A stretch of 64,000 bases of DNA from Leptodactylus fallax. Its lineage: Eukaryota > Chordata > Amphibia > Anura > Leptodactylidae. The position numbers and the translations under genes are program-made. Shown one piece after another: positions 33,861 to 47,234 of the stretch (positions are counted from its first letter, which is position 1; each line of letters opens with the position of its first letter). Location of the stretch: NCBI GenBank assembly GCA_947044405.1, contig CAMRHE010000067.1, positions 3,231,501-3,295,500 on the forward strand, given 5' to 3'. Under the pieces are notes generated by a model. That model saw nothing but the letters and a program-made list of their open reading frames with translations. It was not told where the DNA came from and ran no database searches.

Positions 33861-34842
33861 ATGTGAATTGTGGAAAATTAAAAGGGATACATTGACTGGG
33901 CAATGTTAGGTGTATACTCTCAAGGATCTACTTTATGAACTTAGAAAACAATCGTAGGACCATCTTCTGCTATCCTCAGTAACTACTTTCACATATTGTA
34001 TTTAACCTGCCTGTTTCTTTCATTGCTTCATTGCCTTTTTCTTATTAAATAATGTCCCTATTCTGTAATATAGTAGGCCTTTATTGATGACATTTTACCA
34101 TGTAGTCTACAGATATACAGTATAATGGAAGGTGGATACCATTTCTAGTAGAAAATGCTTTGCTTGATTCACACCAGAGATTCTCCCATGCTAGGATCAC
34201 GAGATCAAGCTTCGAGCATTTGTCAATGTGTTACTTGTTTAGCTCCATTGACAAATATATTATGCTTGAAATTGTGCAACATAAAGGTGAAAACTAATTT
34301 TTAGCACAGAATGAGTCCATGTTACTGATATGAAACCATAAAAAAGGATAGAGGAGTGCTTCCTAGTGTAATATTGTCAAACAGAGTGGTCTTTTTATCA
34401 ATGGTAACCCTATGCACTAACCTGGTGTGGTTGTACAATCCATAGGCACAACACTATGGAGAGCCTTGGTGGATACAGACATCTGAGTCTGCTGCAGAAC
34501 CTCCTTTTAGATTCTCCTATTCTGTCTGAAACTGGGAACATCACTGGACATAGGTGAGTATCTTGCAGGGATATCCTTTCCTGCTAGGTGATGTTGTCAA
34601 TGACTTCATTTTGGGATTCCAACTATAGAAAATCCTAACCAGACAGAAGGATTAAAGCTCCACTTTTGTTCTCTTCACGTAAACATGGTCAACACATTTA
34701 GATCCTGGACCTGATGTTACTAGACAACGTGTTGTGATCCTGCACCAGATCTTGGTCAGGCCTAACAAAGATCCTGATGTGAGATTGAAACAAGTTGCCT
34801 GTCTTTATGTGAAAAAAATTAAAGAAAAAAAAAAAGATTTAT

Positions 34843-35530
34843 CCGTATTTTTCGTACCATAAGATGCACTACTTTTATATGTATTCTAACAAAAAGGAGT
34901 GATTTAGAAGTTTTTTTTAATTTTTTTTTTTTTATATATATATTTTTTAAAATTAGTATTTTTTTTTTTTTACTATTTTATTAGCCACCCTAGGGGGCTT
35001 GAACCTGCAATAATTTGATTGCAAGTCCCATATGGGAGATTCTGTATATTACTATTGAGGCTGGTCATAGCCTCAGTAGTAATATTTCTTTGACAAGCCT
35101 GGGAGACTTCAGTAGATTCGGGAGCTGGCCTGCAACTAGACAGGTACACAGCGGGGCCGGGACTCTGATCGCGGGTATTAGCTCCTGGTCTCCGCTACAT
35201 TACAGCGGAGACCCAGTTGCTATGGCAACCGCTCTGCAGCAGAGTGGCCGCCATCATCTTTACAGACCCAGCATCCGCTGTAAAAGCACGGCGGATGCTG
35301 GGATGGGTTCTCACCTCTGGGACACCCTTTCCTCCAAACCCAGGGCCCGCAGCATTGCCCCACTCCTGCCGCTGCAGGAAGCCAGCGGCGGCAGAAATGG
35401 GACGATGCTGAGACCCCATTCCTGGCGCCCCCCCCTCCCAACTCTGACATTTGGACTATCAGACGCAAAACCCATTTTCCTCCCAAATTTGGGGGGAAAA
35501 AAAGTGCGTCTTATAGTCCGAAAAATACAG
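34843..35530. mobile_element. MITE with 'gtatttttcgga...ataagacgcac' inverted ends
   Basis: The left end 'ccgtatttttcgtaccataa' with 'gatgcact' and the right end 'agtgcgtcttatagtccgaa' with 'aaatacag' are inverted copies of about 28 bases. TA stands on both sides. The interior includes a poly-T/AT tract (34908-34980) and a GC-rich block (35140-35450) with 'tctccgctacattacagcgg'. The ORFs at 35015-35533 and on the opposite strand lack known motifs. Confidence 0.65.
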
Positions 35531-35686
35531 TAATATCAATATCTTTGTTCCTGGTTTAGATTTTCTATGGTTGAAATGACAAAATCACAAGACCTAGAAG
35601 GAAAGAGGGTCTCTATAAGATACTCACCTTTGTCTGCTAGGTGTTCAAGTTGACTCCTTTCCACTTCTTTCTAAATCATATGAACC

Positions 35687-36172
35687 TTAAAGGGGTTTTC
35701 CATATATTGATGATTACATTTGGTTGGGGTTTGATGCCCGACATCCACACCGATCAATGGTTTTCAGTAACTAGAAACCCAGGAAGTGAAAGAACAGCTC
35801 CATTCTTTACATAGTGACTATATAAACTCAGCACCTACTGACTAGAAGGGGAGGTGAGCTGCAGTAACCTGGCCCGGCCACTACATAGAGAACTGAGCTG
35901 CGTTTCTGTCTTTGTTCTCTTTGTTAATTTTGGCATTAGCGGTAGCTGAGAATGGCTGAACAAATATGAGGCTGAGTTTCAGACCTCCACCGATCTGATA
36001 TTGATGGAGTATCCAGAGGACTATAAAGGGGTATTCTCACCATAGACATTCTAGGCCCTAAATCACCGTTGACCCAACTGCAGTAAATGGAGACATGGGC
36101 ATGCATGCTTTCTCCATTCGCTGCTTCCGGAGTTTAGCCAAGTGCACATCTGTGATAACAATACCCCTTTAA
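35687..36172. mobile_element. two adjacent T2-like MITEs
   Basis: The first starts TTAA (35687-35690), AGGGGTTTTCC, and runs to about 36021. The second starts 'ataaaggggtattctcacc' and ends 'caatacccctttaa' with TTAA at 36169-36172; it is only about 150 bases. They abut, so the first has lost its TTAA right border or shares the junction. Confidence 0.55.
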
Positions 36173-37394
36173 CAGCGGCATAAAGAACACAATGTAAAAT
36201 TGGCAAGTTAGCAATGCAATAGTCCCTTTCAAGCATAATGTTACAACCCAGACCGCCACTAGAAAGTACTAACTCCCATGCAATCTGGATAAAAGACCCC
36301 ATGATGCTATTATTGTGACATTGTAGATGTTTCTGGCACTTTTTGAAAACCGCTTGTTGAACGACAAGTGGATAATCTGCAAAACCTAATATAATGTGTT
36401 ATATATAAAGAGTATCTGATGCTCTTGTTAAAATACTTAGCACATAGAGAAGCAAACAATGAAGAGTTTGCAAGACGTTAAAAAAAGAGTCCGAAAAAGG
36501 CGAGGGCTATAGCCGTCAGTCCAAATTTTCCTTTAGACGGGAAAAAAAAATCTATGCACAGATGAAGTGTTTCTTTTTTTAAGTAGCTACCTACTGTTGG
36601 AAAAATAATGAGCAGTTTCCATGGCAACCCACTTCCTAAGGACACAGGGTATCATCTGTAAAAGAAAGAAAAATGCAAAATGAATTAAACAAATATTGGT
36701 AGATCTTGTTGCAACATGTCATGCGTCCTGACGATGCGCTCTTGATACAAATATATTTTTAGCGGCTTTATTGTCACAGCAGTCTTTATATTAATTTTTA
36801 TTTTGACATACAGAATGGGATGCAGAGGAACGTCGAGGGCAGAGCAGTGAGGATTGTTGGAGGGAAGCGGAAGATAAGTAGAGAGAATGTTAAGCAAAAT
36901 ATACCATAGGTTACCCGGTGGGAACTTCTAAAAACATGGTCAGACAAGAACGGATTAGCGATGCTTAACATTCTGTAAAATGTATTTGTCATTTTTAATA
37001 CAAAGAGTATAAAACATGGTCTTACTGTATATTGATAGATTTATGAAGTTATTCTATTTGGTATGACATGCACTGTATATAGTGCAGAATCTTATATTTC
37101 TTCTCACTACATGTTAATAAAGGTATTACAGTATATCAGCATCAGTACATACGGAGTCAATACTTGCTCATCTTATCTACTAGTCATCTAGTCTTTAGAG
37201 ATCATGTACTTGATGGTAGTCACTGGATAAAATCATACCAAAGTATATTACTGTAGTGCAGAGAATAAGTCAATATCTGCATGCACTATATGAATATATA
37301 TTTAACCAATATAAGCTTTTATACTGTGGAGGGATCAGATGAAAGCCTTAACACTGGAGCAATTTTTGGCCCTGACGATAACCATAACTAAATA
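36173..37394. other. unassigned, partly CNE-like in texture
   Basis: No gene or named repeat. 36690-36850 is AT-rich, complex sequence ('ttttagcggctttattgtca') without repeat signatures and is a candidate for cross-species conservation. Confidence 0.3.
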
Positions 37395-37620
37395 TAAAAG
37401 GGTTATCCAAGATTAGAAAGCATGGTTGCTTTTAATGAGAAAGAGCTCCACTTCCTGTTTTCAGGAAGTGACATCACATCATGTGAATGGGACTGAGCTG
37501 TAACATGGCTTTGTGACCAATGGATGTGATGTCACTTCCTGAGAAGAGGTGGAGCTCTTTTTGAATGAAAGGAAGAAAGAATGAAACAAAGAAAGAAAGA
37601 AAGAAGACAACCCCTTTATC
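37395..37620. mobile_element. T2-like MITE, 'gagctccacttcctg' subfamily, copy 1
   Basis: The left end 'aaaagggttatccaagatta' and the right end 'gacaacccctttat' are inverted. Internally 'gagctccacttcctgttttc' and 'gaagaggtggagctc' are also inverted. A related copy is at 61362. A short GAAA run occurs at 37580-37605. Confidence 0.6.
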
Positions 37621-40497
37621 TTGCACACAATATGATATCCAAATTACAAACATTTTTTCAATGCCTATGATATTTATGACCAATACTTCGAATAGACCAT
37701 CAATAAAATCAGTACAGTCCAACACTCAGGACACCCTCCAGCTGTGACACTTTGCTAAGCTCAACTTCCTCCTCTCAGGCCACTGACATTATGTCCATTT
37801 GTTACATGGCCACTCTGCACTCAGTCCAATTCAAATGAATGGGGATGAGCTGCAATACCAAGCACAGCCTGTATACAATGTAAGGCACTGTGCTTGGTAA
37901 GCAGTGAAGAAGCCACTCTTGAGCTGATCAGTGGGGTTCCAAGTGTCAGACTACAACCAATCTGATATAAACTATCCTAAGGACAGGTAATAAATGCCAT
38001 AGTTTGGGAGAAATCCTTTGAAGAAGTTTGGCTGGATACTATGATAGTGCTGAATTACAGCTGTTATCCAGGAGAAAGCACAGTGTCTAACCTTGCAGGT
38101 TCTACAGCTGAATCAGTCACAAAATCTACTGCAAGATTGAGCAGGACTCTTATTTTTTCAACATGAGGCCTTAACCTAAAAAGGTTTTCCCATCTCAGAC
38201 CTTTATGGCCTATCCACAGAATATGGAAAGCCTTATAAGAATTTTAATATTAACATATTCTCCATTACAAGCACTATACTGGGTTGAAACATACTTGTAT
38301 ATATGTCAGCAAAAGAAGGTTTGCTGTAAAATTAAATCACAATGAGTGACACCCCCAAAAAATCTAAAGAAAGATTTTCTGGTACCAGTTAACACAGCCA
38401 CCTCCTCAATCCTTCGTTTTTATGCCTTGTGCTAGAAGACTTAGCATGCTCTCCATATCCTCCCTCCTCCCCTGTTTGCTACCAGGAGAGAGGAGGATCT
38501 TATGATATAAGCAGCTCATGAGGAGGGTAAATCGGTGGAGATGGACCCCCTTCTATGAGCCCCATAGTAAATTCATGAACTATATGTTATATATGCCTTC
38601 GAATTTAATGTTACACCATTACCTTTCATCCTACTGCGACAGTACATTGAAATAGTGACAGTGTAGCAATGTAATATGGATCAGACATCATAAACCTAGT
38701 AGGTGATCTTCTGTGCTTCTCCAGGTTTGACCATGTTGGTACATACCATATGTCGTGTCTATGCATAACCTGATATATTAGACACTTGTATTGAAACTCT
38801 AAGCATACACTTTGTAAATGAGACAATGAGCGTTCGGCTGAGTGAGAGACAAGAGTGTCTGAATGCGTTATAAATACTCTGCCACGTACATCTTAGAACT
38901 AGGAAATCTCACTTTTCACATCATGAGTTTTTGATATGTAGGAAATGGGAAAGGTGATGATCCAGCATTCTCAATTTGCTACATGCCAAATTAATTTGTG
39001 TCCTCTGCTCACTTCTCTCTGGGCAAGTGAGGTGAAATATAGTATGATTAATTTTCCTGCCGTTCAGAAATGCTCTCTAAGCTTTCATTTTGTATCAATT
39101 TGATACCTAGTGACCATTGTGACAATACTGGTTTCTGTAGTGTCACCGGCGTCTGTAAGTGATACGTCCAATATTACAGTAGACAATAGGCTTTACCGCC
39201 GTTGAAGTAAAATTATGCACGTTTTCTAATAGGATGTAACAATCCTTTCTATCCGTGATATGATTGTTCTCGCCTTTTCATAGTCATTTAAACTGACAGG
39301 CCTGGGGTTGGATTAACCTTGCCTGCCTGCAAAACTTTCTGAAATGTATCAAACACTCATTAAAACTGACACAGGCACAGGAGGACGTATAACTGCATAA
39401 TTGTCAGCCTGTGGGCTGTTAGAACATGACCCTTATTCCATGGTGACAACCCATTTGGTCTAGAACACAAACTATAAAAATGTGTGATATAATATCCACT
39501 ATGTGGGCTTGTAAAATACAGAAACCAAACTTACTGCTCAACTTTACGTCTTTTTAAAGAAAAGAAAGATCTGAAGTACTGGATGTTCCAGTATCACAGG
39601 GTAGGATCATTTTATACTGTAATTTTTAGGTTTCTAAAAATTAAATGCAAAATACAATGCACTTAAAGTTAAAAATGTTGCTGTTTTCTGCCTCTAAAGT
39701 TTCTGCCACTACATGTCTCTCTTCTAGCTAATTTGCAGTTCACTCTCTGTGACTATGTAAGGTCTGTTTATAGATACTATCCAAAAGCAAGTCATCTTCT
39801 CAGTGAGTGGAGGGGGAGCTTCTGTTTTTTTTTTCACACATTGAATGGATAGGGGACAGGTTGATCCTCACAGCCTCCACACACATATCTGCAAACTGGT
39901 TGCTATTTGCAAAGGACTGAACAAATCTTACTTTACAATGTAAGAAAATCTTCTATGTTCTTGTATCTACCTCTCACTGCTTGTGGTATTACAGATGGGA
40001 TATTATTCACAGACAGCAAGCAGCTTTCCTGTCTGTACCCATAGATTATTTTATCCCCTGTTTTAGCTGCTTGCCTGAATGTATGTACCCTGTATTTGCA
40101 GTTCAGTGTTCTTGGATCTCCTATATTATTTCTCAGCTATTTGTTTGCTATTTTAAGAAACCAGTAGTATCTGTACATGCACAGTACTGTACATGCCTCA
40201 GAGACTAATGCTATGTTATGCAACCATAATGAGGTTATTAGCAACAGAAAAACTGATAGGACATCATGTATGTAGATTTATACAGTCATAGAACAGAATG
40301 CCCAGCAATACCCTGCACACATTTCAACTTTTCATGAAAGTTCAGGTACCCTTTAAGGGATAGTATAATTTAAGAAACATTTTAAGGGAATTGTCCCAGA
40401 AAGCCCAACCTTGTCAATGTGCCCTATTAGGTGGCTCTCCAACCCAGGACTCCTTTCAGTGCACCAGTGCGGAGAGCCTAGAAAACCACTGGAGGAG
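37621..40497. other. unassigned, with T2-like fragments and a CNE-like stretch
   Basis: T2-like MITE text recurs at 37750-38010 and 38170-38220 ('ggcctatccacaga'). 38990-39440 is complex, non-repetitive, with 'ggtgaaatatagtatgatta' and similar text, and is a candidate conserved non-coding element. I can support no exon. Confidence 0.3.
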
Positions 40498-40775
40498 TGT
40501 AGGTCCTACAGACCCATCTCCTTGTTAAATGTATACAACAAAGTCCTGGTCAGATTAATAGCCAATAGATTGAATTGAGTTATCCATGTGATTATTCGCT
40601 CTGATCAATACAGATTATTCTGGGTAAGTCTATGTCAGACAAAATCTGATGGGTACAACAAGTGTTGCAGATTGACTGGTAGGAGCAAAAGGATTGGACT
40701 TCAATCTTTCTGGATGTGGCCAATGCCTTTGATACTGTAGAATGGCCAGGCCATATCTTCTTTTCTCTGTTTTTG
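40498..40775 (+). pseudogene. L1-type LINE reverse transcriptase relic
   Basis: Plus-strand translation gives 'CRSYRPISLLNVYNKVLVRL' and 'IANRLN' followed by a stop. After further breaks 'LDVANAFDTVEW' (about 40710-40744) marks RT motif A. The RPISLLN plus LD.A.AFD.VEW pattern is the L1/Tx1 signature and differs from the L2 LINE in this window. Stops and frameshifts make it a decayed fragment. The copy covers only the N-terminal third of an RT. Confidence 0.7.
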
Positions 40776-42427
40776 TTAATAAGGTTATTTGTGTGATAAG
40801 GTCTTCGAGTCATCTTGGGATGCACCAGAATCCAGAACTTTCTTATTTTTTAAAGAACCTTGATGGAATCATTACAACACATTAGGGGTGAAAGGAACAA
40901 ACCCTAATGGATCCTAATGGACTATGACTTCCTCTTTATGTCCATCATGAATTGTAAATAAATATCATTTTATGCTATTTTTTCCCATATTTTCAGAACA
41001 TACAAAGGAAGCTATAATATATATCTTCTGGTGGATCTATATAAATTCTACCCTCTCTGATCTGAAGAGTAACATGGAGAACCACGTTAAAGAAGATCCG
41101 AACATTATTTCTTGATAATTTGGCTGCTTTTGTTCTCATTGTACATGATGGTAGAGAGCAACATCTATAAAGACCAGCTAAAGTAAAGGTGCCAACAGTT
41201 GCAAAAAAACTATAAGAAGGTATTTATTATATACTTGTATCCCCAACACAACTATAATAAATAACTATAACAAGTATAAAAAAACAAAAAAATTGTAGAA
41301 TAAAAATAGTTTGACATAAATCATTATTCATAGGGGTTTAGTTTTACAAGCCAGAAGACAAAATACTCTGATATTTGTATTTTTCTCTGTACACGGTAAA
41401 TATCTTCATTTCTTTGTCCAGACGCTTGAAGTTCAGAGGTCGGAAAGGCTGTTTTGTACTGATCGATACAAAAATCCTTGTTACACAGGGTAAACTTTCG
41501 GCCTGCCTTTGGGGAGTCTGCTTTTCTCTGGAAATAATATGCGTGCACACACAGATAAATGTTCAGGGATGAGAAGCTTTGTACTGAAAGGTCATCTTGT
41601 CATTGACTCTTTTATCAATCTAGTTTTACTAAATAAAGCATGAATGATTTTCATTTATCAAATTAGTATATGCGTATTGATTCCAGGAGATGATACAGCA
41701 ACCGCAATAATTTGTATCTTGACAAATGTTCGGCTCGGTCATTAGAGGTGATCGTGATCGATACATTCAAATGAGATATGTTAAAGTAAATTGATGAATG
41801 TTTGTATTTTGGATGAGGGGAGAGCAAGGAATAGATTGATAAAGGGATGGCTGATAGCCAGTGAGGTTTTCTAATCTACTGTAAAAGAGTTGACATGATT
41901 CTTCGAGGAGTCCAACTAAAATTCATAGACCCCAGAAAAATGTAAGCAATGGATTGCCATCTGTTACCACTTTATTCCATATTTATGACTCCAACATAAC
42001 AGAGATATTTTGTCTGCAACTTGAGAGAGCCTGGGTCTACCCCCAGACCCATCACAAAAGCAACTGGAACTTCCCACTTTGGGGTAGGGCATCACAAGCC
42101 ACAGGCAGCTTTTTGGATCCAGACATGCCCATGTGTGATGGGAGTGTTTCTGAAAACTAGGCACTGTTGGAATACTGCATTCTTCTTCATTCAAAAGAAA
42201 ACCTTGGGTACCTTAAAAAATGCTACACCCATGAGTATAAATCAATTAAAACTATTTCAGATGTTGCTTCTTTTATATTGCATGAAGTAAATAATCTCTA
42301 TCTTCTATATTACTAGTCACAGTCAATTGGATACGTACAAGTTGGAAAGCCCAGTAGACCCTACTCAAGGAAATGAATCTCTGTGGATAATGGCTCTACA
42401 TGCAGTACAGTATTCTGTCCTACTACA

Positions 42428-42472
<45 letters not shown>

Positions 42473-44465
42473 ACATGTTATGGCCCATTGTTTCCTGCAC
42501 CATATTCCTAATTTTAGGAATCTATTAACCTTCATTGATCTATATAACACTGTTATTAATTATTGAGTAAAACATAGTTCCATAAAGATGACCATACAGT
42601 TTAGATGGCTGTTACTCAACAAGATTTCCTCTAGACACTTTGGAGGGAAGTAAGGAGCTACTGGGGCTTATTTCCCCAAGAACAAAAGGATTATTTTCTG
42701 TAGTATTTTAGCAAATCAGGACTATATGTACAGCAATATATCTTTTGATGCCAACAAGCAGGCTTTACATAAGCTTAGCTCCACAACAAAAACTGACTCT
42801 AATGGAGACCTTCTCTAGGGAACTCTCCAGCCAATAGAATCCCATCTGATTAGGTGAAGGCAAGAGTATCCTATGACATATCCTATCACCACATGACGTC
42901 ATTGGCACTTGTAACCAGTGTCTTTTATGACTGGTCTTTCTCTGACGCATTTCGGAAATCCCGGAATCCCTGAAGAATCACATGGGATGCGACCGGCAAT
43001 AGCGTTCCCACAGAAAACATCTTCAGGAGAGTCACACAGAAACAGCCCTTGGACAATGCAGGACTATATAGTGAAATACTAAGCTAAGCTGAATTAGTGA
43101 GAGTAAAATGATGTGGTTGTCATAGAAAGCTCCTATTCAGTGTCTTCCGTGTCTTTATCCCACACATTTCCTGCTCACTTTTCCCTTTCCCCTTTCCATA
43201 GACTTCTATAGACAGGATTCATCTGAATCATGTGACCTGCAGTCCATCTCAAGACAGATAGAGCAGTAATTTTCAGACTGAAAGTCAGTTTAATAGAGAG
43301 AGGGTATCAGGGAAACAACCTGATGAGAGAAACAACGACGAAAAAACCGGCTTCGCGGTGTAAGCGCACACCCGTGCATTGCTTTAAAAACCCATTCAAG
43401 TGAATGGGTTTTTAAGCAAAGAATCGCAAACCTTTCCCTATCCAGTGCCTATCCAGTTTTCCGACATTTAGGTCGGATTCGCGGCGGACGGAGTGTCACC
43501 GCAAGTGTGAACCCACCCTGATATATTACAAAGTTTCTTATAGTCACTTGTACTACTCATTTATACAAAGTTTGTTGAAACAACAGTGCCTAAGTAAATA
43601 ATATTCATGCCAACTACATATACAATCCCTTTTACAACAGGATGAGCGTTTTATTGTACAGAATGAGCCTTATACCTATAATAAAGTAGTTTTGTGTTTT
43701 CACATTCTACCTCAGACAGGTTACATCTGTCTCTTCATTTTGTATAGTGATACTATCTATACAGAACAGATGGATAGAAAGCGAATGTTATAACAATTAC
43801 ATTCAGTATTTTTGCATTGAAAGTCATGTAGCTCTCGAAGTAACTCTGTCAGACACTTTTACAAAGACTTATACCGTGACCTTCAAATTCCCGCTCCAGT
43901 GGTTTCTGCAATTAGAAATCTAATCCATTGATCATAGCGATATGGTGCAATAGAGGAATAGTACAAATGAACCTGGATTGGGAAATTAATATCAGCACCT
44001 TCTTTTTTGTCTTAATAGCTTTAATATTGTCATGTGATTTATGGATCCCACCACGTAACGCCATGAATCCTTAGGACGTTTTGTAACAATTTGTGCAGTA
44101 AAATCACATTTTTTAGACACCAAAGACATCCAAGTGCTTATGATTTAGAGATAAAATCTGACTTTAAAGGGAGAACTGACCTTTGCTGTCAAAATGGCCG
44201 ATAAAAAGCTTTGCTATATTAAAATGAAATAGCTGATGCTGACAGCGGATGTATGCTTTCTCACAGATATGGCTGTGCGACTAGTGCTCTTTAAAGGTTT
44301 TTGTTTGGACAGAGACATGCTTGAGAGGAGTATGGACCTCATCACATTGCATTTTTCATCAATTGTGGTTCACCAATGTATATTTATATTCTATTCTCTC
44401 ATGAACATGTTACATGATATTTACCCCTGACCCTGTGGGACACATTATATATATATATATATACA

Positions 44466-44502
<37 letters not shown>

Positions 44503-45145
44503 ATTGTATATACAAACATGTATGTGTTTTGTGTAAAATGCATATATTATCTGTTTCCCTTGATACAATCGTCTCCTTAAAAAATGCTGTATTTTTGGTA
44601 GTTTTTGACGAATTAAAGAAATGTATTCAATTTCCTTTGTTTTGCTAAACAAACCCCCAAAATAACATGTTAAGGGATTGCATTTTCTAATAAGAAATGC
44701 ATGTTGATACTGTAAGAAAGCATATTGATAAAGCATCTAATTCTACACAAGACCATGTGTAGAATACCTGCAATATAGAAACTTCATACAGAGGTCACAT
44801 GACCATTTAGGTTCATTGGTTGATGCAATTATGTAACAACTGTAGGGAAGGTCCACATACATTAGAAACAGGGGAGGAGGTTGTACTATATGTATAATAT
44901 GGACACATCATTTCTACGTGACCATAGCCTTCTACAAGACATGGAATGACAGCTCTGCATTTTTGGTTAATTTACTTTGTAAAAATATGTGGGTAGTCAC
45001 CTATTTCTCATTGGAAAATCCTTTAAGATAAATTTGTTTTAAATTAAATTCATTCACCCAGCTAAAGCGAAACCCATAAAATACTTCTGAGTTTCACAGT
45101 TTGAAATTTTGTCTTTTTTGATATAATAGAGGTTTATAAAGTTTG
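40776..45145. other. unassigned, with microsatellites and CNE-like stretches
   Basis: (AT)n tracts stand at 42432-42471 and 44447-44500. 41540-41790 is complex sequence with 'gatcgtgatcgatacattca' and is CNE-like in texture. About 43330-43515 holds a decayed MITE with the palindrome 'cccattcaagtgaatggg'. ORFs such as 44410-44736 are (AT)n translations. No gene is supported. Confidence 0.3.
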
Positions 45146-45147
45146 TA

Positions 45148-46710
45148 CAGTCATGGCCAAAAGTTTTGAGAATGATACAAATATTAATTTTTACAAAGTC
45201 TACTGCTTCAGTTTTTCTAATGGCAATTTGCATATACTCCAGAATGTTATAAAGAGTGATCAGCTTAACAGCAATTACTTGCAAAGTCAATATTTGCCTA
45301 GAAAATGAACTTTATCCCCCAAAACACATTTCAACATCATTGCAGCCCTGCCTTAAAAGGACCACCTAACATCGTTTCAGTGATTGCTCCATTAACACAG
45401 GTGTGGGTGTTGATGAGGACAGGGCTGGAGATCAATCTGTCATGATTAAGTAAGAATGACACCACTGGATACTTTAAAAGGAGGCTGGTGCTTGCCATCA
45501 TTGTTTCTCTTCTGTTAACCATGGTTATCTCTAAAGAAACACGTGCAGTCATCATTGCACTGCACAAAAATGGCGTAACTGGGAAGAGTATTGCAGCTAA
45601 AAAGATTGCACCTCAGTGAACAATCTATCGCATCATCAAGAACTTCAAGGAGAGAGGTTCCATTGGTGCCAAAAAGGCTCCAGGGCGCCGAAGAAAGACC
45701 AGCAAGCGGCAGGACCGTCTCTTAAAAGTGTTTCAGCTGCGGGATCGGGCTACCAGCAGTGCAGAGCTTGCTGAGGAATGGCAGCAGGCAGGTGTGAGTG
45801 CATCTGCACGCACTGTGAGGCGGAGACTCTTGGAGCAAGGCCTGGTCTCAAGGAGGGCAGCAAAGAAGCCACTTCTCTCCAGAAAAAACATCAGGGACAG
45901 ACTGATATTCTGCAAAAGGTACAGGGAGTGGACTGCTGAGGACTGGGGTAAAGTCATTTTCTCTGATGAATCCCCTTTTCGATTGTTTGAAACATCTGGA
46001 AAACAGCTTATTCGGAGAAGAAGAGGTGAGCGCTACCACCAGTCTTGTCTCATGCCAACTGTAAAGCATCCTGAAACCATTCATGTGTGGGGTTGCTTCT
46101 CAGCCAAGGGAATCGGCTCTCTCACAATCTTGCCTAAAAACACAGCCATGAATAAAGAATGGTACCAGAATGTCCTCCAAGAGCAACTTCTCCCAACCGT
46201 CCAAGAGCAGTTTGGCGCTCAACAATGCCTTTTCCAGCATGATGGAGCACCTTGCCATAAAGCAAAGGTGATAACTAAATGGCTCAGGGAACAAAACATA
46301 GAGATTTTGGGTCCATGGCCTGGAAACTCCCCAGATCTTAATCCCATTGAGAACTTGTGGTCAATCATAAAGAGACGGGTGGACAAACAAAAACCAACAA
46401 ATTCAGACAAAATTAAAGCATTGATTCTGCAAGAATGGACTGCTATCAGTCAGGATTTGGTCCAGAAGTTGATTGAGAGCATGCCAGGGAGAATTGCAGA
46501 GGTCCTGAAGAAGAAGGGTCAACACTGCAAATATTGACTTGCTGCATTAACTCATTCTGTCAATATAAGCTTCTGTTACTCATAATATGAATGCAATTAT
46601 ATTTCTGTATGTGATAAAAACATCTGACAAACACACAGAAAAACCAGAGGGCAGCAGATCATGTGAAAATATAATATTTGTGTCATTCTCAAAACTTTTG
46701 GCCATGACTG
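45148..46710 (+). mobile_element. Tc1/mariner transposon, full length, intact ends
   Basis: TA (45146-45147), then CAGTCATGGCCAAAAG. The mirror end is followed by TA (46711-46712). The TIRs match for about 39 bases with one difference ('gaatgata' versus 'gaatgaca'). The element is 1563 bases and contains one transposase frame in the plus orientation. Near-identity of its TIRs and a single coding defect suggest a young copy. Confidence 0.93.
45521..46537 (+). pseudogene. Tc1/mariner transposase, DD35E, single in-frame stop
   Basis: ATG at 45521 to TGA-free end at 46535-46537 gives 338 codons, the normal Tc1 length, interrupted only by TGA at 45617-45619 (codon 33) within the first helix-turn-helix. 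Downstream of the stop the frame is open from 45620. A second helix-turn-helix spans about 45725-45860 ('SAELAEEWQQAGVSASARTV'). The catalytic residues are Asp in 'FSDESPF' (45965), Asp in 'QHDGAPCH' (46241) and Glu in '[11 protein letters not shown]' (46349). I count 35 residues between the last two, so DD35E and not DD34E. A CGA to TGA change by CpG deamination would explain the stop. The ATG at 45728 is not the natural start. Confidence 0.9.
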
Positions 46711-46727
46711 TACATGACTTAACTATT

Positions 46728-46935
46728 GATGACCTATCCTTAGGATATCAGATCACCAGGAGTCCAACTCCTGGCACCTGTGCCAATGAGCCTTAGTTAA
46801 TGGGACTGACCAAGAAATATTTTCCCCAGATGCTACACAGGGTATGTAACTGTATATTTTTGGCACATTGCGGCTCAGGCAACAGCTGATCATTACACAG
46901 GTCAACAATAAAAATCATGGACAACTCCTTCAATT
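46728..46935. mobile_element. T2-like MITE fragment
   Basis: 'attgatgacctatccttagg' and later 'aacagctgatcat' and 'aaaaatcatggacaac' are recognisable words of the T2-like MITEs at 55395 and 19956. No clean TTAA border is kept. Confidence 0.4.
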
Positions 46936-46981
46936 TGTATATCTACATTTAAACACTATGCCTTTATGACCATTATTCTAA

Positions 46982-47234
46982 GGCTAGGTTCACATCTGCA
47001 TTGGACTCTCCATAGGAGACTCCACCGCAGATTCTGCTTAAAATCGGCAGAGAGAAAAGTCCTGCACATAAAATATAAAACCAGCAGAAACCGTGTGGAA
47101 ACCCAATGGACTCTATTACTGTTATGTCTATTGGGTCTGCAGGTTCCCTTTTCTTAAGCACACATGGTCTCCGTCTTTCGGGTCCCCATGTGGACCCGAA
47201 CGATGGAGACCCGGACACTAGTTTGAACCTAGCG
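46982..47234. mobile_element. Harbinger-like MITE, 'ggctaggttcacac' family, copy 4
   Basis: TAA (46979-46981), GGCTAGGTTCACATCTGC at the left. The right end 'agtttgaacctagcg' is followed by TAT. 'gactctccataggagactcc' near the left is a short palindrome shared in part with copy 5. Confidence 0.65.

Noticed and set aside
35015..35533. 172-codon plus-strand ORF in a GC-rich stretch
   Set aside because: It lies wholly inside the MITE at 34843-35530, has competing ORFs on the other strand and no recognisable motif.
42925..42980. Minus-strand text ending CCGAAATGCGTC that resembles the GAAACGCG end of a hammerhead core
   Set aside because: No CUGANGA strand stands at the right distance, and stem II would be only four pairs with a wobble. 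It may be a decayed PLE end, but the motif is not there.
44410..44736. 108-codon minus-strand ORF with an 'IYIYIY' stretch
   Set aside because: It reads through the (AT)n microsatellite at 44447-44500.
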